Source: Herbidospora solisilvae (GTDB lineage Bacteria > Actinomycetota > Actinomycetes > Streptosporangiales > Streptosporangiaceae). From it: a stretch of DNA of 64,000 bases. Location of the stretch: NCBI RefSeq assembly GCF_009901565.1, contig NZ_WXEW01000003.1:311312-375311 (forward strand). The letters are read 5' to 3'. The notes below the pieces were generated by a model that searched no databases, was not told the DNA's origin, and saw only the letters and a program-made list of their open reading frames with translations. The translations under genes and the position numbers were made by a program. Below, piece after piece: positions 1 through 9,714 of the stretch; position 1 is the stretch's first letter; the number at the start of each line of letters is the position of its first letter.

Positions 1-3000
1 ATGTCGGTCAGCGAGGTCGGCAGGATGACCTTGCCGTCCTGGACCCGCAGGTTCTGGTCCTCGCGGATGACCGACCAGCGGTCACGGTTGAGCGACGTGC
101 CCAGGAAGTCGTCGGAACGACCCGAGAAGCACGTGCTGGTGACGGCGTCCACCCTGATGGCCACCGACGCGGTGGTGGCCGCGCCGCGGGCGTCGGTCAC
201 GGTCACCGAGGCGGTGTGCGTGCCGGGGGCCGCGTAGGTGTTGCTCGCCGTCGCGGTCGTCGGCCCGAAGTTCCACTTGTACGTCAGCGGCGTGTCCCCA
301 TCGGGATCGGTCGCCGTGGCGGTGAAGTCGACCTTCAGCGGAGCCGTGCCCGACAGCGGGCTGGCCGTGACCGTCACGGCGGGGCGCTGGTTCTCGGTGA
401 CGCCCTTGCCGATGAAGTCGATCCAGTTGAAGTTGAGCAGCGAGTCACCCGCCGCCGCGCTCGCCGGCTTGCGCAGCACGAAGAACAGCGGCCCGGTCGT
501 CGCCGGAGCACTGTTCAGGGTCAGCGTGACGTCCTTGTACGTCTGCCACGCCCCCGTCGGGGTGATGTCGATCTGGCCGACCACCGGGCCGTCGTCCGGG
601 TTGCCGGTCTTCACGAGCACGGTGCCGCCCACGCCGGCCGAGGCCGTGCGGAACCGGATCTGGGAGATGCCGCCCAGGTTGATCGGGGTGAAGGAGAACC
701 AGTCGCCGTCCTGGGTGAACCCGATGTTCTGGTTGCCGCCCTGGGTGTCGCCGGTGTTCTCGATCTGCACGCCCGGGGCGTCGGTGCCCACGCCGTCGGC
801 GACGCGGCCGGTGCCCGAGAAGTGCTCGGCCTGCTTGCGCTTGGGCTGGAGGATGACCTCGGCCCGGCCGGTCAGCGACTGCGAACCGCCCTGGCCGCCC
901 TTGTCGGCGTACGTCGCCTCAAGGATGTAGAAGAGGTTGTCGTCGATCCCGTGACCGCTGTCGGTCAGGGTCTGGATGGTGCCCGAACAACCCTCGTGCT
1001 GGTCGAGCGGGTGACCGTGGCTGTCGTGACCCAGGTAGGCCTGGATCTTGACGTCGTCGCAGTCGATCGTGCCGTCCTCGGGGTCGGTGACGGTGATCTT
1101 GTAGTTCACCTGGTCGCCGAACTCGAAGAAGCCGCCGTTCGGGGGCAGGTCGAGGGTGACGGTCGGGCGGGTGTTGCCCGCGTTGATCGGCAGGTTGGCG
1201 GTGCCGGTCAGACCGTCGGGGTTGGTCACCGTGAGCACGGCGCTGAACTGGCCGGCCTGGGTGTAGGTGTGGCTCGGGTGCTGCTCCGTCGAGTCGGTCG
1301 AGCCGTTCCCGTCGAAGTCCCAGGCGTAGGTCAGCGGCTTGCCGTCGGGGTCGCTGGAGCCCTGGCTGGAGAACTGCACGGCCAGCGGGGCCGGGCCGTC
1401 GGTCTTGTCGGCCGTGATCCGGGCGATCGGCGGGCGGGTGCCCTTCACGTAGTCGATGCGGTAGATGCCGGAGTCGGCGTTGTCGCCGCCGAAGCCGGAG
1501 CCCCACTCGATCAGGTAGAGCGCGCCGTCGGGGCCGAACTTGATGTCCATCGGCCGCTTGAACGCCATCGAGCCGAGGATCTGGTTGATCTTGACCTGGC
1601 TGGTGCCGGGCTCGTCGAGCAGGAACGAGAACATCTTGTTCGTGTTCCACTCACCCATGATCGCCTTGCCGTCCCAGTAGGCCGGCCACTTGCGGTCCGA
1701 CTCGATCGCCGGGTCGAAGCGGTAGACCGGCCCCGCCATGGGGGCGCCGCCGTTCAGCTCGGGGAAGCTGTTCGGGTTGGTCTGGCTGACGTAGTGGATG
1801 TTCGCCGGGATCGCGGGCGGGAGGTTGGTCAGGCCCGTGTTGTTCGGCGAGTTGTTGACCAGGTTGGTGCAGTTGAACGCCTGGCCGGACACCCGGGTGC
1901 CGAAGTTGTAGTCGATGTACGGCGTGTTGCCGCCCACGCAGTACGGCCAGCCGTAGTTGCCCGGCTTGCTGACGAGGTTCCACTCCACGGTGCCCTGCGG
2001 GCCGCGGTTGGGGTTGGCGGCGCCCGCGTCGGGGCCGTAGTCGGCCACCATGAGCAGGCCGGTCTTGGCGTCCAAGCCCACGCGGAACGGGTTGCGGAAG
2101 CCCATCGCGTAGATCTCGGGACGGGTCTGGGCGGTACCCGGGGGGAACAGGTTGCCCTCGGGGATCGTGTACGTGCCGTCGGCCTGCGGGCGGATGCGCA
2201 GGACCTTGCCGCTCAGGTCGTTGGTGTTGCCCGCGGTGCGCTGGGCGTCCCAGGCGGCGCGGCCGGCCTGCTCGTCGATCGGCGTGTAGCCGTCGGAGGC
2301 GAACGGGTTGGTGTTGTCGCCCGTGGTCAGCCACAGGTCGCCGGTCTTGTGGTCGATCGCCAGGCCGCCGCCGTGGTGGCAGCACTCGGCGCGCTGGACC
2401 GGGATGTTGAGGACCTGGACCTCGCTCGCCAGGTCGAGGGTGTCGCCGGTGACCGTGAAACGGCTCAGGCGGTCGACGTTGACGCCGGCGGGGGAGTAGT
2501 AGACGTACACCCAGCCGTTGGTGGCGAAGTTCGTGTCCAGCACCAGGCCCATGAGGCCGGCCTCGTTGGCGGTGTAGACGTTGAACCGGGCGGCCGTGAC
2601 GGTGGCGCCGCTGGGCTTGATGATGCGGAAGTCACCGAGGCGGTCGATGTAGAAGACGCGGCCGTCCTTGGCGACGTCCAGCATCATCGGGTTCGAGGTG
2701 TTGTCGTCGAGGGTGACCTTCTCGAAGCTGGAGCTCTGCGAGGCCGCGCAGTCGGCCTTCTCGACGCCCGCCGCCGTGCGGATGCCGCCGAGCAGCATCT
2801 TGGTGAAGTTGGCCTCGACGAAGCTCTCCTTGGTGTGGCCGAGGCCGGTGTACCAGGAGCGGCCGCCGTCGTAGTCCTGGCACCAGGAGATCGGGTGGTC
2901 GATCCCCATCGTGCCGCCGGTGTAGGACTTCTCGTCGAGCGACTGGAGCACGTGCACGGTGCTGCGCGGGTTGGTCTGGTAGTCGTACCACTCGTCGACC

Positions 3001-3533
3001 CGGGTCCAGGTCGTCGGCAGGTGCGCCGTGGACGGGTGGGCCGGGTCCTCGGTCCTGAGGGTGGCCTGCTGGGTGGCCGGGTGGGACTTGAAGTAGCCGC
3101 CGACCAGCTTGCCGTACCACTCCCAGTTGTAGTGGGTGTCGGAGGCCGAGTGGATGCCCGCGAAACCGCCGCCGCCCTGGATGTACTTCTCCAGGGCCTC
3201 CCGCTCGGACGCGTTGCTCAGCGGGTCGCCGGTGGTCGACAGGAAGACGACCGCCGCGTACTGCGCGAGGTTGGCGTCGGTGAAGGCCGCGCTGTTCTCG
3301 GTGGCGTCGACGGCGAAGTTGTTCTCCGTGCCGAGCTTCTGGATCGCGGCGATGCCGTCGGGGATCGAGTCGTGCCGGAAACCGGTCGTCTTGGAGAAGA
3401 CGAGGATCTTGAACTCGGGATCAGCCGCCGCTGCGGCGGCCTGCGCCTGGGCGTGCGCGGCCACCGGCGGCGTCAAAGGCAGCACGAGGGCAGCGGCCAA
3501 GAGGAGAACCTTGGCCAGCCTTCGAAAAGGCAT
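1..3533 (-). CDS. Secreted ThuA / sugar dehydrogenase / PKD / CBM6 multidomain protein (partial)
   Basis: The gene starts at ATG 3533 (preceded by AGGAAAGG) and runs off the left edge, so the C-terminus is missing. An N-terminal signal peptide (residues 1 to about 30, Ala-rich cleavage region) is followed by a ThuA-like domain (about 38-250, FSKTTGFRHDSI near its start). A soluble glucose/sorbosone dehydrogenase-like beta-propeller comes next (about 265-690; HHGGGLAIDHKTGDLWLTTG, MGFRNPFR). It is followed by a PKD domain (about 700-785, YAWDFDGNGS), a Ca-dependent CBM6-type carbohydrate-binding module (about 905-1045), a second PKD domain (about 1050-1130) and the beginning of another beta-sandwich domain (FSGRSDDFLG), possibly DUF1349-like. 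The role is probably extracellular sugar oxidation or binding. The substrate is not visible from the sequence. Confidence 0.9.
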   Translation of the reverse strand, partial: MPFRRLAKVLLLAAALVLPLTPPVAAHAQAQAAAAAADPEFKILVFSKTTGFRHDSIPDGIAAIQKLGTENNFAVDATENSAAFTDANLAQYAAVVFLSTTGDPLSNASEREALEKYIQGGGGFAGIHSASDTHYNWEWYGKLVGGYFKSHPATQQATLRTEDPAHPSTAHLPTTWTRVDEWYDYQTNPRSTVHVLQSLDEKSYTGGTMGIDHPISWCQDYDGGRSWYTGLGHTKESFVEANFTKMLLGGIRTAAGVEKADCAASQSSSFEKVTLDDNTSNPMMLDVAKDGRVFYIDRLGDFRIIKPSGATVTAARFNVYTANEAGLMGLVLDTNFATNGWVYVYYSPAGVNVDRLSRFTVTGDTLDLASEVQVLNIPVQRAECCHHGGGLAIDHKTGDLWLTTGDNTNPFASDGYTPIDEQAGRAAWDAQRTAGNTNDLSGKVLRIRPQADGTYTIPEGNLFPPGTAQTRPEIYAMGFRNPFRVGLDAKTGLLMVADYGPDAGAANPNRGPQGTVEWNLVSKPGNYGWPYCVGGNTPYIDYNFGTRVSGQAFNCTNLVNNSPNNTGLTNLPPAIPANIHYVSQTNPNSFPELNGGAPMAGPVYRFDPAIESDRKWPAYWDGKAIMGEWNTNKMFSFLLDEPGTSQVKINQILGSMAFKRPMDIKFGPDGALYLIEWGSGFGGDNADSGIYRIDYVKGTRPPIARITADKTDGPAPLAVQFSSQGSSDPDGKPLTYAWDFDGNGSTDSTEQHPSHTYTQAGQFSAVLTVTNPDGLTGTANLPINAGNTRPTVTLDLPPNGGFFEFGDQVNYKITVTDPEDGTIDCDDVKIQAYLGHDSHGHPLDQHEGCSGTIQTLTDSGHGIDDNLFYILEATYADKGGQGGSQSLTGRAEVILQPKRKQAEHFSGTGRVADGVGTDAPGVQIENTGDTQGGNQNIGFTQDGDWFSFTPINLGGISQIRFRTASAGVGGTVLVKTGNPDDGPVVGQIDITPTGAWQTYKDVTLTLNSAPATTGPLFFVLRKPASAAAGDSLLNFNWIDFIGKGVTENQRPAVTVTASPLSGTAPLKVDFTATATDPDGDTPLTYKWNFGPTTATASNTYAAPGTHTASVTVTDARGAATTASVAIRVDAVTSTCFSGRSDDFLGTSLNRDRWSVIREDQNLRVQDGKVILPTSLTD

Positions 3534-3696
3534 GAGAGACCTTTCCTGACAGGAGGGAGACAGTCAGGCAAAGCGCGCGCGCCGATCACGCTGCCACGTA
3601 TTCAGTTAGCCGGAGATGCCACTCCCCGGGTGATTAATGAGGTTTGTAACACGGATGTTTCCGCTGGGCACAGGGGTGATCAGGTAACGATTGCGA

Positions 3697-4974
3697 TCAG
3701 TGCAGCGGCTTCGGCAGCCTGATCGTCACGATGCGGCTCTTCACGCCGCTGTCGACGAGGCGTCCGTCGGCCCCGAACTCGCCCAGCCCGAAGTCGTTGT
3801 CGTTGGCCACCACGATGGTCTTCGGGTCGAGCACCGCCAGGCCCTCGACCTTGCCCGGCAGCGTCGGGGCCACCTTCGACAGGTCGGCGACGAGCGTCTT
3901 CGGCGCCGGGCGCACCTGCGTCAGGTCGGTCAGCGCCTCCAGCGAGGGGGTGGTGGACGTCTGGTCGTACCGGCCGCCGAGGAGGTTCTCCGCCTTGGCC
4001 AGGTCGATCTCGTAGACGTGCGCGACCCGGTCGGTGCGCTCGTCGACCAGGATCCGGTCACCCGCGACGTGGGCCAGGCCGGAGATCTTCATCTGGCTCT
4101 GGTCGCCGTTGTACGACGGGTCGAACGTTTTGATGTCCTCGAACCGGTAGGCGTACTCGCCGGTGACCCGGCCGCGCCGGAGGTCGAACGTGAGGATGCG
4201 CGCGGTCCGCGAGGTGTCGCCGACGGCCTTCGTCGGGTTCTGCAGCGGGCTCTGCACCGCCAGGTAGAGGGTGTTCCCGTTGATCGCCAGGCCCTCGAAG
4301 CCGCGGTTCTGCGGCCGGAGCGACAGGATGCCGGGCAGCACGTCCTTCACCGGGTAGTCGGCCCCGGTCAGGTTCAGGCCCTCGGGCACGTACCGGGCGA
4401 TGACCCGGCCCTTCGACGACACGTGCAGCAGCGACGGGCCGTACTCGTCGACCAGCCAGAAGTCGCCGTGCCGGTCGACCACGACGTCCTCGGTGTCGAC
4501 GCCGCTCGGGTTGTAGCCGAGCTTGGTCAGGCCGTCCCAGGTGTAGGGCGGCTCGTCGTGGCCCGCCTGGTTCGACATGCCGGTGACGGGCCGGCCCGAG
4601 CGGCCGGTGATCGGGATCCACTGCTTGACCTCGACGCGGTGCCGGGTCGACACGCGGGCGATGGCCGGGGCGAACTCGGGGATCGGGAAGGTACGCCGCT
4701 TCTCTCCCGCGATCGTCGGCTGCCCGTTGGGGCCGCGGTCGGTGACCATCCAGAACTCGCCGCTCCGGGAGGCGGGGAACAACCCGGAACCGATACCGCC
4801 CAGCTTCACGCCCCGGTCGTCGGCGATCGACGACTGGAGCTCCTGCAACGGAATCGAGGGGATGGTGACGTCCGCGACGACGACCGGGGCGGGCGCGGGC
4901 TTCGCCGTGGCCGTGCCGGGGACGGCGAGCGTCGCGGCGGCCAGGGCCAGACCGGCGAGGGCGGGACGGAACAT
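3697..4974 (-). CDS. Secreted esterase-like/phytase-family beta-propeller protein
   Basis: This 425-residue secreted protein is read from ATG 4974, chosen because GGAAGG lies 8 nt upstream and a clean signal peptide follows (MFRPALAGLALAAATLAV, then an Ala-Lys-Pro-rich region). An upstream in-frame start at 5016 would add a non-hydrophobic extension. The mature part matches the esterase-like phytase family (PF13449) by its blocks VTDRGPNGQP, NRGFEGLAINGNTLYLAVQSP and GLAVLDPKTIVVANDNDFG near the C-terminus. This family is predicted to be a calcium-binding beta-propeller phosphoesterase, and the real substrate is unproven. It is divergent from the LuxR-type regulator, with 155 bp between the start codons. 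Confidence 0.85.
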   Translation of the reverse strand: MFRPALAGLALAAATLAVPGTATAKPAPAPVVVADVTIPSIPLQELQSSIADDRGVKLGGIGSGLFPASRSGEFWMVTDRGPNGQPTIAGEKRRTFPIPEFAPAIARVSTRHRVEVKQWIPITGRSGRPVTGMSNQAGHDEPPYTWDGLTKLGYNPSGVDTEDVVVDRHGDFWLVDEYGPSLLHVSSKGRVIARYVPEGLNLTGADYPVKDVLPGILSLRPQNRGFEGLAINGNTLYLAVQSPLQNPTKAVGDTSRTARILTFDLRRGRVTGEYAYRFEDIKTFDPSYNGDQSQMKISGLAHVAGDRILVDERTDRVAHVYEIDLAKAENLLGGRYDQTSTTPSLEALTDLTQVRPAPKTLVADLSKVAPTLPGKVEGLAVLDPKTIVVANDNDFGLGEFGADGRLVDSGVKSRIVTIRLPKPLH

Positions 4975-5129
4975 CGGCGTACCTTCCGTTATGTCACAAG
5001 ATTGCCAGCCGACCACCGTAATGACCGATATTGAACGGCGGGCCTCATCCCGATGAAGGGAAACCGGCGGGTGGGCTGTCGGGGGGTCGTGCCTTCCGGC
5101 CCGCCGGAGAGATCTGGTGTGATTGGTCC

Positions 5130-7853
5130 GTGTTGAGGCTCCTCGGGCGGGATGACGAGCAACGTCGGCTGGAACTCCTCTTCGGCAACGCGCGCAACGG
5201 GCATGGCGGGTCGTTGCTGATCACCGGCGAGCCCGGGATCGGCAAGACGGCCCTGCTGGAGGCGACGACCACCGGCGCGGCCGGGCTCCGCCTGATCCGG
5301 CTCGACGGGTTCGAGTCGGAGATGGAGTTGCCGTTCGCGGCCATCCAGCGGCTGACGATCCCGTTGAGCGGCCACTTCCCGGCCCTGCCCGACCGGCAGC
5401 GTGAGGCGATCAGGGTCGCCTCCGGCCTGGCCGAGGGGCCGCCGCCCGACCGCTTCCTGGTCGGTCTCGGGGTGCTGGGGCTGTTCGCGGCGGCGGCGGG
5501 CGAGACGCCGATCGTGTGCGCGGTCGACGACGCCCACCTGCTCGACCAGGAGAGCCTCGACGTCATGGCGTTCGTGGCGCGCCGCATCGCGGTCGAGCCG
5601 GTGGCGCTGCTGTTCGCCGCCCGTGACGAGGACGGCCTGGCCTCCCGGCTCGCCGGGGTGCCCGAGCTCCTGCTCGAAGGGCTCGCCCAGGAGTCGGCGA
5701 CCGCGCTGCTGCTCCGGTCGTTGTCGGCCCCGATCGACCCGGCGTCGGCGGCGGCCATCGCCCGCGCCACCGGCGGCAACCCGCTCGCGCTGATCGACCT
5801 GGCCGAAGAGGCCCGCGACATGACCGGTCTGGGCTTCGGCGACGACCCGATCCCGGTCGGCCGCCGCCTGGAGGCCCACTACGCCCGCCGTCTCGGCCAC
5901 ACCGATCCGCGGGTACGCCTCTGGGTCCTCCTCGCCGCCGCCGACACCACCGGCAACCTCGACCTGATCACCTCGGCCGCCCGCGAGCTGGGCCTCGACG
6001 ACGAGGTCGCCGAGCGGGCCGAGGCGATCGGGCTGGTCGAGCTGCACGAGACCGTCCGGTTCCGGCACCCGCTGGTCAGGTCGGCCGCCTACAACGCCTC
6101 GTCGGGCACCGACCGCAGGCGCACTCACCGGGGACTCGCCCGGGCCGCCGCCGCGCTGGGCATGGTCGAGCTCGAAGCCTGGCACGCCGCCAAGGCCACC
6201 GTCGGCACCGACGCCCGGGTGGCCGACCGGCTGGAGCACGCCGCCGACCTGGCCGCCCGCCGAGGCGGCTTCGCGTCCCGGGCCAGCATCCTCACCCGTG
6301 CCGCCGAGCTCACCCCGTCGGGGCCGGTCAGGAACTCCCGGCTGGTCGGCGCGGCCGAGGCGGCGCTCGCGGTGGGCGCGGTGAAGGTCGCGGGCGATCT
6401 GCTCGCCCACGTCGACGAGAGCACCGCCGGGCCCGTCGAGCAGGGCCGGGCCATCGTGGTGCGGTGCGCGCTGGCCATGTTCTCGGCCGACGCGCGGCTG
6501 CTGCCCTCGGCGGCGGCCGAGCTGGTCCGGGCGGCCGACGCCTTCCAGGGCCGTGACCTCGAACGAGAGCGGCGCGCGCTGCTGCGGGCATATGAGGCCT
6601 GCGCCGTCAGCGACCGCCTGACGGCCGGGATCAGCCAGGAGGACTTGGGGCGGCGCATCAGCGCCGGGGCGGCCGGCGGCGGGCCCTACGCGGAGATCCT
6701 GGCCGGCATCGGCGCGCTCATCCTGCTGCCCTACAAGGAGGCGGTGCCGCGCGTCCGGGCCGCGTTCGACGCGATCCTGACGCTGCCCGACCACGAGATG
6801 ATGCACATGGGCTCGGCCATCGCCGCGCTCGGCGCGTTCCTGTGGGACGACGGCAGACGCCGCGCGGGGCTCGCCCGCGCCGCCGCGGCCGCCCGGGAGA
6901 TGGGCGCGCTGCAGGCCCTCGACACCCTGCTCTGGGTGATCTCCCTCGCCGAGCTGATGGGCGGTTCGATCCGCCTCGCGCAGGAGGCGATGGAGCAGGT
7001 TCGGGAAGTGCGCCTGGCGATGGGCTACGACGCGGAGCACGTCATCAACGCCTCGCTGATGAGCTGGACCGGCTCCCCCCGGCACGTCGTGCTCGCGATC
7101 GCGGAGGGGGCCAACGCGCTCGGCTTCGGCGGGGTCGGCGCCACCGCCGTCGGGGCCGTCGGGCTGCGCGACCTCGCCGAAGGCGCCTACCGCGACGCGT
7201 ACGACCGGCTCAGGCCGCTGATCGTCGATCCGTTCCTGCAGGTGACGCCGATCGAGTACCCCGACTTCGTGGAGGCCGCCGTCCGCAGCGGGCACGCCGC
7301 CGAAGCCCGGCCCGTCGTCGACGAGCTGCTGGCGAGGGCCGAGGCCAACGGGTCGGCGTGGTGCCGGGGCGTGGCCCAGCGGTCTTTGGCCCTGATCAGC
7401 GACGACGCCGCCGCCGAGGCCTGCTACACCTCGGCGGTCGAGGCCCTCGGCACGACCACCGTGGAGATCGACCTGGCCAGGACCCACCTTCTCTACGGGG
7501 AATGGCTCCGCCGCCAGCGCCGCAGACGGGAGGCCGGGGAGCAGTTCCAGCTCGCGATCGGGCTCTTCGAACGGAACGGCGCGGACATGTTCGTACCGAG
7601 GACGAAGGCGGAACTCGAAGCGGTCGGCCTGAAAGCGGCGGCCCGGAGCGGGTCGGAGTTGCCCGACCTGACCACGCAGGAGCTGACCATCGCCCGGCTG
7701 GCCGGGCAGGGCCACACCAACGCCGAGATCGCCGCCACGCTCTTCATCAGCGCCAACACCGTCGACTACCACCTGCGGAAGGTGTTCCAGCGACTCGGCA
7801 TCTCCTCCCGCCGCCAACTCGCCGACAAACTACGTGAATCGCGTGGTACGTAG
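5130..7853 (+). CDS. LuxR-family transcriptional regulator with AAA ATPase domain (LAL type)
   Basis: This 907-residue cytoplasmic regulator has the architecture of the large ATP-binding LuxR (LAL/MalT-like) family. A Walker A GEPGIGKT lies at residues 33-40, a Walker B-like CAVDDAHLL near 128-137, then a long helical TPR-like middle. A C-terminal LuxR helix-turn-helix at about 845-905 reads LTTQELTIARLAGQGHTNAEIAA. GTG 5130 is preferred because the protein then begins with the family-typical LLGRDDEQRRL. An in-frame start at 5031 would add 33 unconserved residues. It is followed 54 bp later by two co-oriented alpha/beta hydrolases and a perfect inverted repeat, which suggests it activates them. 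The inducer is unknown. Confidence 0.9.
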   Translation: MLRLLGRDDEQRRLELLFGNARNGHGGSLLITGEPGIGKTALLEATTTGAAGLRLIRLDGFESEMELPFAAIQRLTIPLSGHFPALPDRQREAIRVASGLAEGPPPDRFLVGLGVLGLFAAAAGETPIVCAVDDAHLLDQESLDVMAFVARRIAVEPVALLFAARDEDGLASRLAGVPELLLEGLAQESATALLLRSLSAPIDPASAAAIARATGGNPLALIDLAEEARDMTGLGFGDDPIPVGRRLEAHYARRLGHTDPRVRLWVLLAAADTTGNLDLITSAARELGLDDEVAERAEAIGLVELHETVRFRHPLVRSAAYNASSGTDRRRTHRGLARAAAALGMVELEAWHAAKATVGTDARVADRLEHAADLAARRGGFASRASILTRAAELTPSGPVRNSRLVGAAEAALAVGAVKVAGDLLAHVDESTAGPVEQGRAIVVRCALAMFSADARLLPSAAAELVRAADAFQGRDLERERRALLRAYEACAVSDRLTAGISQEDLGRRISAGAAGGGPYAEILAGIGALILLPYKEAVPRVRAAFDAILTLPDHEMMHMGSAIAALGAFLWDDGRRRAGLARAAAAAREMGALQALDTLLWVISLAELMGGSIRLAQEAMEQVREVRLAMGYDAEHVINASLMSWTGSPRHVVLAIAEGANALGFGGVGATAVGAVGLRDLAEGAYRDAYDRLRPLIVDPFLQVTPIEYPDFVEAAVRSGHAAEARPVVDELLARAEANGSAWCRGVAQRSLALISDDAAAEACYTSAVEALGTTTVEIDLARTHLLYGEWLRRQRRRREAGEQFQLAIGLFERNGADMFVPRTKAELEAVGLKAAARSGSELPDLTTQELTIARLAGQGHTNAEIAATLFISANTVDYHLRKVFQRLGISSRRQLADKLRESRGT

Positions 7854-7872
7854 CCACCCTCCTCCGCGCGAC

Positions 7873-7894
7873 GCTCGAGTCACCCCACTCGAGC
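7873..7894. promoter_or_regulatory. Perfect 8-bp inverted repeat upstream of hydrolase operon
   Basis: GCTCGAGT, a 6-bp spacer and ACTCGAGC form a perfect dyad between the LuxR-type regulator stop (7853) and the GTG start at 7908. It ends 2 nt before the AAGGAGG ribosome binding site. It has no T-run, so an operator or a 5'-UTR hairpin is more likely than a terminator. Binding by the neighbouring regulator is an inference. Confidence 0.5.
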
Positions 7895-7907
7895 CAAGGA
7901 GGCCACA

Positions 7908-8729
7908 GTGCCCTTTGTCACCGCGGATGACGGTGCGCGGATCTTCTACAAGGACTGGGGGACCGGGGGTTCCCCGGTCCTGTTCAGCCACGGCTGGCCG
8001 CTGAACGCCGACGCCTGGGAGGCCTCGGCCCTGTTCATGGCGAACAACGGCCACCGCGCCATCGCTCATGACCGGCGCGGCCACGGCCGTTCGTCGCAGA
8101 CCTGGCACGGCAACGAGATGGACACCTACGCCGACGACCTGGCCTGCCTGATCGAGCACCTCGACCTGCGCGACCTCACCCTCGTCGGTCACTCGACCGG
8201 CGGCGGCGAGATCGTGCACTACATCGGCCGGCACGGCACCGCGCGGGTCGCCCGCGTCGTGCTCGTCGGCGCGGTGCCGCCGCTCATGCTGAAGACCGAC
8301 GACAACCCGGAGGGCCTGCCGATCGAGGTGTTCGACGGGATCCGGGCCGGTGAGCTGGCGAACCGTTCGCAGCTCTACCGCGACCTGGCCGACGGCCCGT
8401 TCTTCGGCCACAACCGCAGGGGCGACGTGGCGCAGGGCTTCCGCGACGCGTTCTGGCTGCAGAGCATGGCCTGCGGGCACCGGGCCGCCTACGAGTGCAT
8501 CGCCGCGTTCTCGGCCACCGACTTCCGTCCCGACCTCGCCAAGATCGACGTCCCGACGCTGGTCATCCACGGGGACGACGACCAGATCGTGCCGTTCGAG
8601 GTGGGCGGCGAGCGCTCGGCCGCCCTGATCGACGGCGCCGTCCTCAAGGTGTACGAGGGCAGCGGCCACGCCCTGCCCGACACCGACCGCGACCGCCTCC
8701 ACGCCGACCTCCTGGAGTTCATCTCATGA
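7908..8729 (+). CDS. Alpha/beta hydrolase, non-haem chloroperoxidase-like
   Basis: This 273-residue cytoplasmic alpha/beta-hydrolase starts at GTG 7908 behind an AAGGAGG site. The opening [16 protein letters not shown] and the oxyanion region [11 protein letters not shown] are typical of the non-haem haloperoxidase/esterase subfamily. The nucleophile elbow is GHSTGGG (Ser near 95). The acid lies in [11 protein letters not shown] (about 223) and the His in [10 protein letters not shown] (about 253), so the catalytic triad is complete. It overlaps the next hydrolase gene by ATGA, so the two are translationally coupled. The natural reaction is probably ester or lactone hydrolysis. Halogenation activity in this family is usually a side reaction. 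Confidence 0.9.
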   Translation: MPFVTADDGARIFYKDWGTGGSPVLFSHGWPLNADAWEASALFMANNGHRAIAHDRRGHGRSSQTWHGNEMDTYADDLACLIEHLDLRDLTLVGHSTGGGEIVHYIGRHGTARVARVVLVGAVPPLMLKTDDNPEGLPIEVFDGIRAGELANRSQLYRDLADGPFFGHNRRGDVAQGFRDAFWLQSMACGHRAAYECIAAFSATDFRPDLAKIDVPTLVIHGDDDQIVPFEVGGERSAALIDGAVLKVYEGSGHALPDTDRDRLHADLLEFIS

Positions 8730-9517
8730 CGACCGTCGTACTCGTCCACGGCCTGTGGGTCACGCCCCGGAGCTGGGAGCAGTGGGTCCCCCACCTGGAG
8801 TCCAAGGGCGTGAAGGTGCTCACCCCGGGCTACCCCGGCTTCGAGATCGAGGTCGAGGCGCTGCGGGAGAACCCCGACGTCATCGCCAACCTGACCGTCA
8901 CCGAGACGGTCGCCCACCTGGCCTCGGTGATCGAGGCCGAGCCCGAGCCGCCGATCATCATGGGCCACTCGTTCGGCGGCACGCTCACCCAGCTGCTGCT
9001 GGCCAAGGGGCTGGGCGCGGCCGGCGTCGTGATCGACTCCGCGCCGACCGAGGGCGTGCGGGTCAACCCGATCTCGCAGGCCAGGTCGCTGTTCCCGGCG
9101 CTGAAGAACCCCGCCAACCGGCACCGCGCCGTCGGCTTCACGCCGGAGGAGTGGCACTACGCCTTCACCAACACCCTGTCGGAGGAGGACTCGCGCGCCG
9201 TCTGGGAACGGTACGCGATCGCCGCGCCCGGCTACTGGGTCTGGGAGTACGGCCTGTTCGCCAACTTCAAGCCCGGCCACCAGGACACGTGGGTCGACTA
9301 CGACGCCGACCGCGCGCCCCTGCTGTTCATCGCCGGGGAGAAGGACCACATCATGCCGCCGTCGGTGAACAGGTCCAACGCCAAGCACTACAAGAACTCG
9401 CCCGCCCTGACGGACTACCACGAGTTCGAGGGCCGCGACCACTGGACCTGCGGCGCCCCCGGCTGGGAGGCCGTCGCCGACTACGCCCTGGAGTGGGCCC
9501 TGAAGCACAGGCGCTGA
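8726..9517 (+). CDS. Alpha/beta hydrolase
   Basis: This 263-residue protein starts at ATG 8726, overlapping the previous stop (ATGA). Its N-terminus [19 protein letters not shown] carries the HG oxyanion motif. The nucleophile elbow is [11 protein letters not shown] (Ser near 81). The catalytic acid region is [13 protein letters not shown] and the His lies in EGRDHWTCG near the C-terminus. There is no signal peptide, so it is cytoplasmic. As a second, sequence-divergent hydrolase in a two-gene operon behind a LuxR-type regulator, it probably acts on a related small ester or amide. A rho-independent terminator follows 10 bp after the stop. Confidence 0.88.
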   Translation: MTTVVLVHGLWVTPRSWEQWVPHLESKGVKVLTPGYPGFEIEVEALRENPDVIANLTVTETVAHLASVIEAEPEPPIIMGHSFGGTLTQLLLAKGLGAAGVVIDSAPTEGVRVNPISQARSLFPALKNPANRHRAVGFTPEEWHYAFTNTLSEEDSRAVWERYAIAAPGYWVWEYGLFANFKPGHQDTWVDYDADRAPLLFIAGEKDHIMPPSVNRSNAKHYKNSPALTDYHEFEGRDHWTCGAPGWEAVADYALEWALKHRR

Positions 9518-9527
9518 CGTTCCGCGG

Positions 9528-9562
9528 AGCCCGCTTCCCCGTCCGCGGGGGAGCGGGCTTTT
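9528..9562 (+). terminator. Rho-independent terminator after hydrolase operon
   Basis: The stem pairs AGCCCGCTTCCCC with GGGGGAGCGGGCT around a 6-nt loop (one T-G wobble) and runs directly into TTTT. It begins 10 bp after the hydrolase stop codon. Confidence 0.85.
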
Positions 9563-9573
9563 CGCTCGAAGCC

Positions 9574-9583
9574 CGAAAGTTTC
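9574..9583. promoter_or_regulatory. CGAAAGTTTC palindromic box upstream of xylanase
   Basis: The box contains the 9-bp palindrome GAAA-G-TTTC, followed by another TTTC. A related, looser element (TTTCTGAAAG) lies at about 9702-9711, next to the promoter. Boxes of the CGAAA-N-TTTCG type are known upstream of streptomycete xylanase genes, where they mediate repression. The function here is inferred from that similarity and from the GH11 gene downstream. Confidence 0.45.
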
Positions 9584-9714
9584 TTTCTCCCTGCCTGGCG
9601 GGGGTGTCCCGTTCATCTGGTTACATCGAGCAAAGCCATTCTGTGGATGTGGTTTGACCTGCATATTCGCCGCTGAGCTGCACGTTCAGATTTCGGAGAT
9701 GTTTCTGAAAGTTG

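Noticed and set aside
216-3722. Long open frame of over 1100 codons antisense to the ThuA/dehydrogenase gene
   Set aside because: It is a by-product of GC-rich third positions on the real minus-strand gene. Its product is a low-complexity Val/Arg/Gly/Asp mix with no domain.
4989-7817. Over 900-codon minus-strand frame opposite the LuxR-type regulator
   Set aside because: The composition is Gly/Arg/Val-rich without any motif, and the opposite strand has Walker and LuxR motifs in the expected order.
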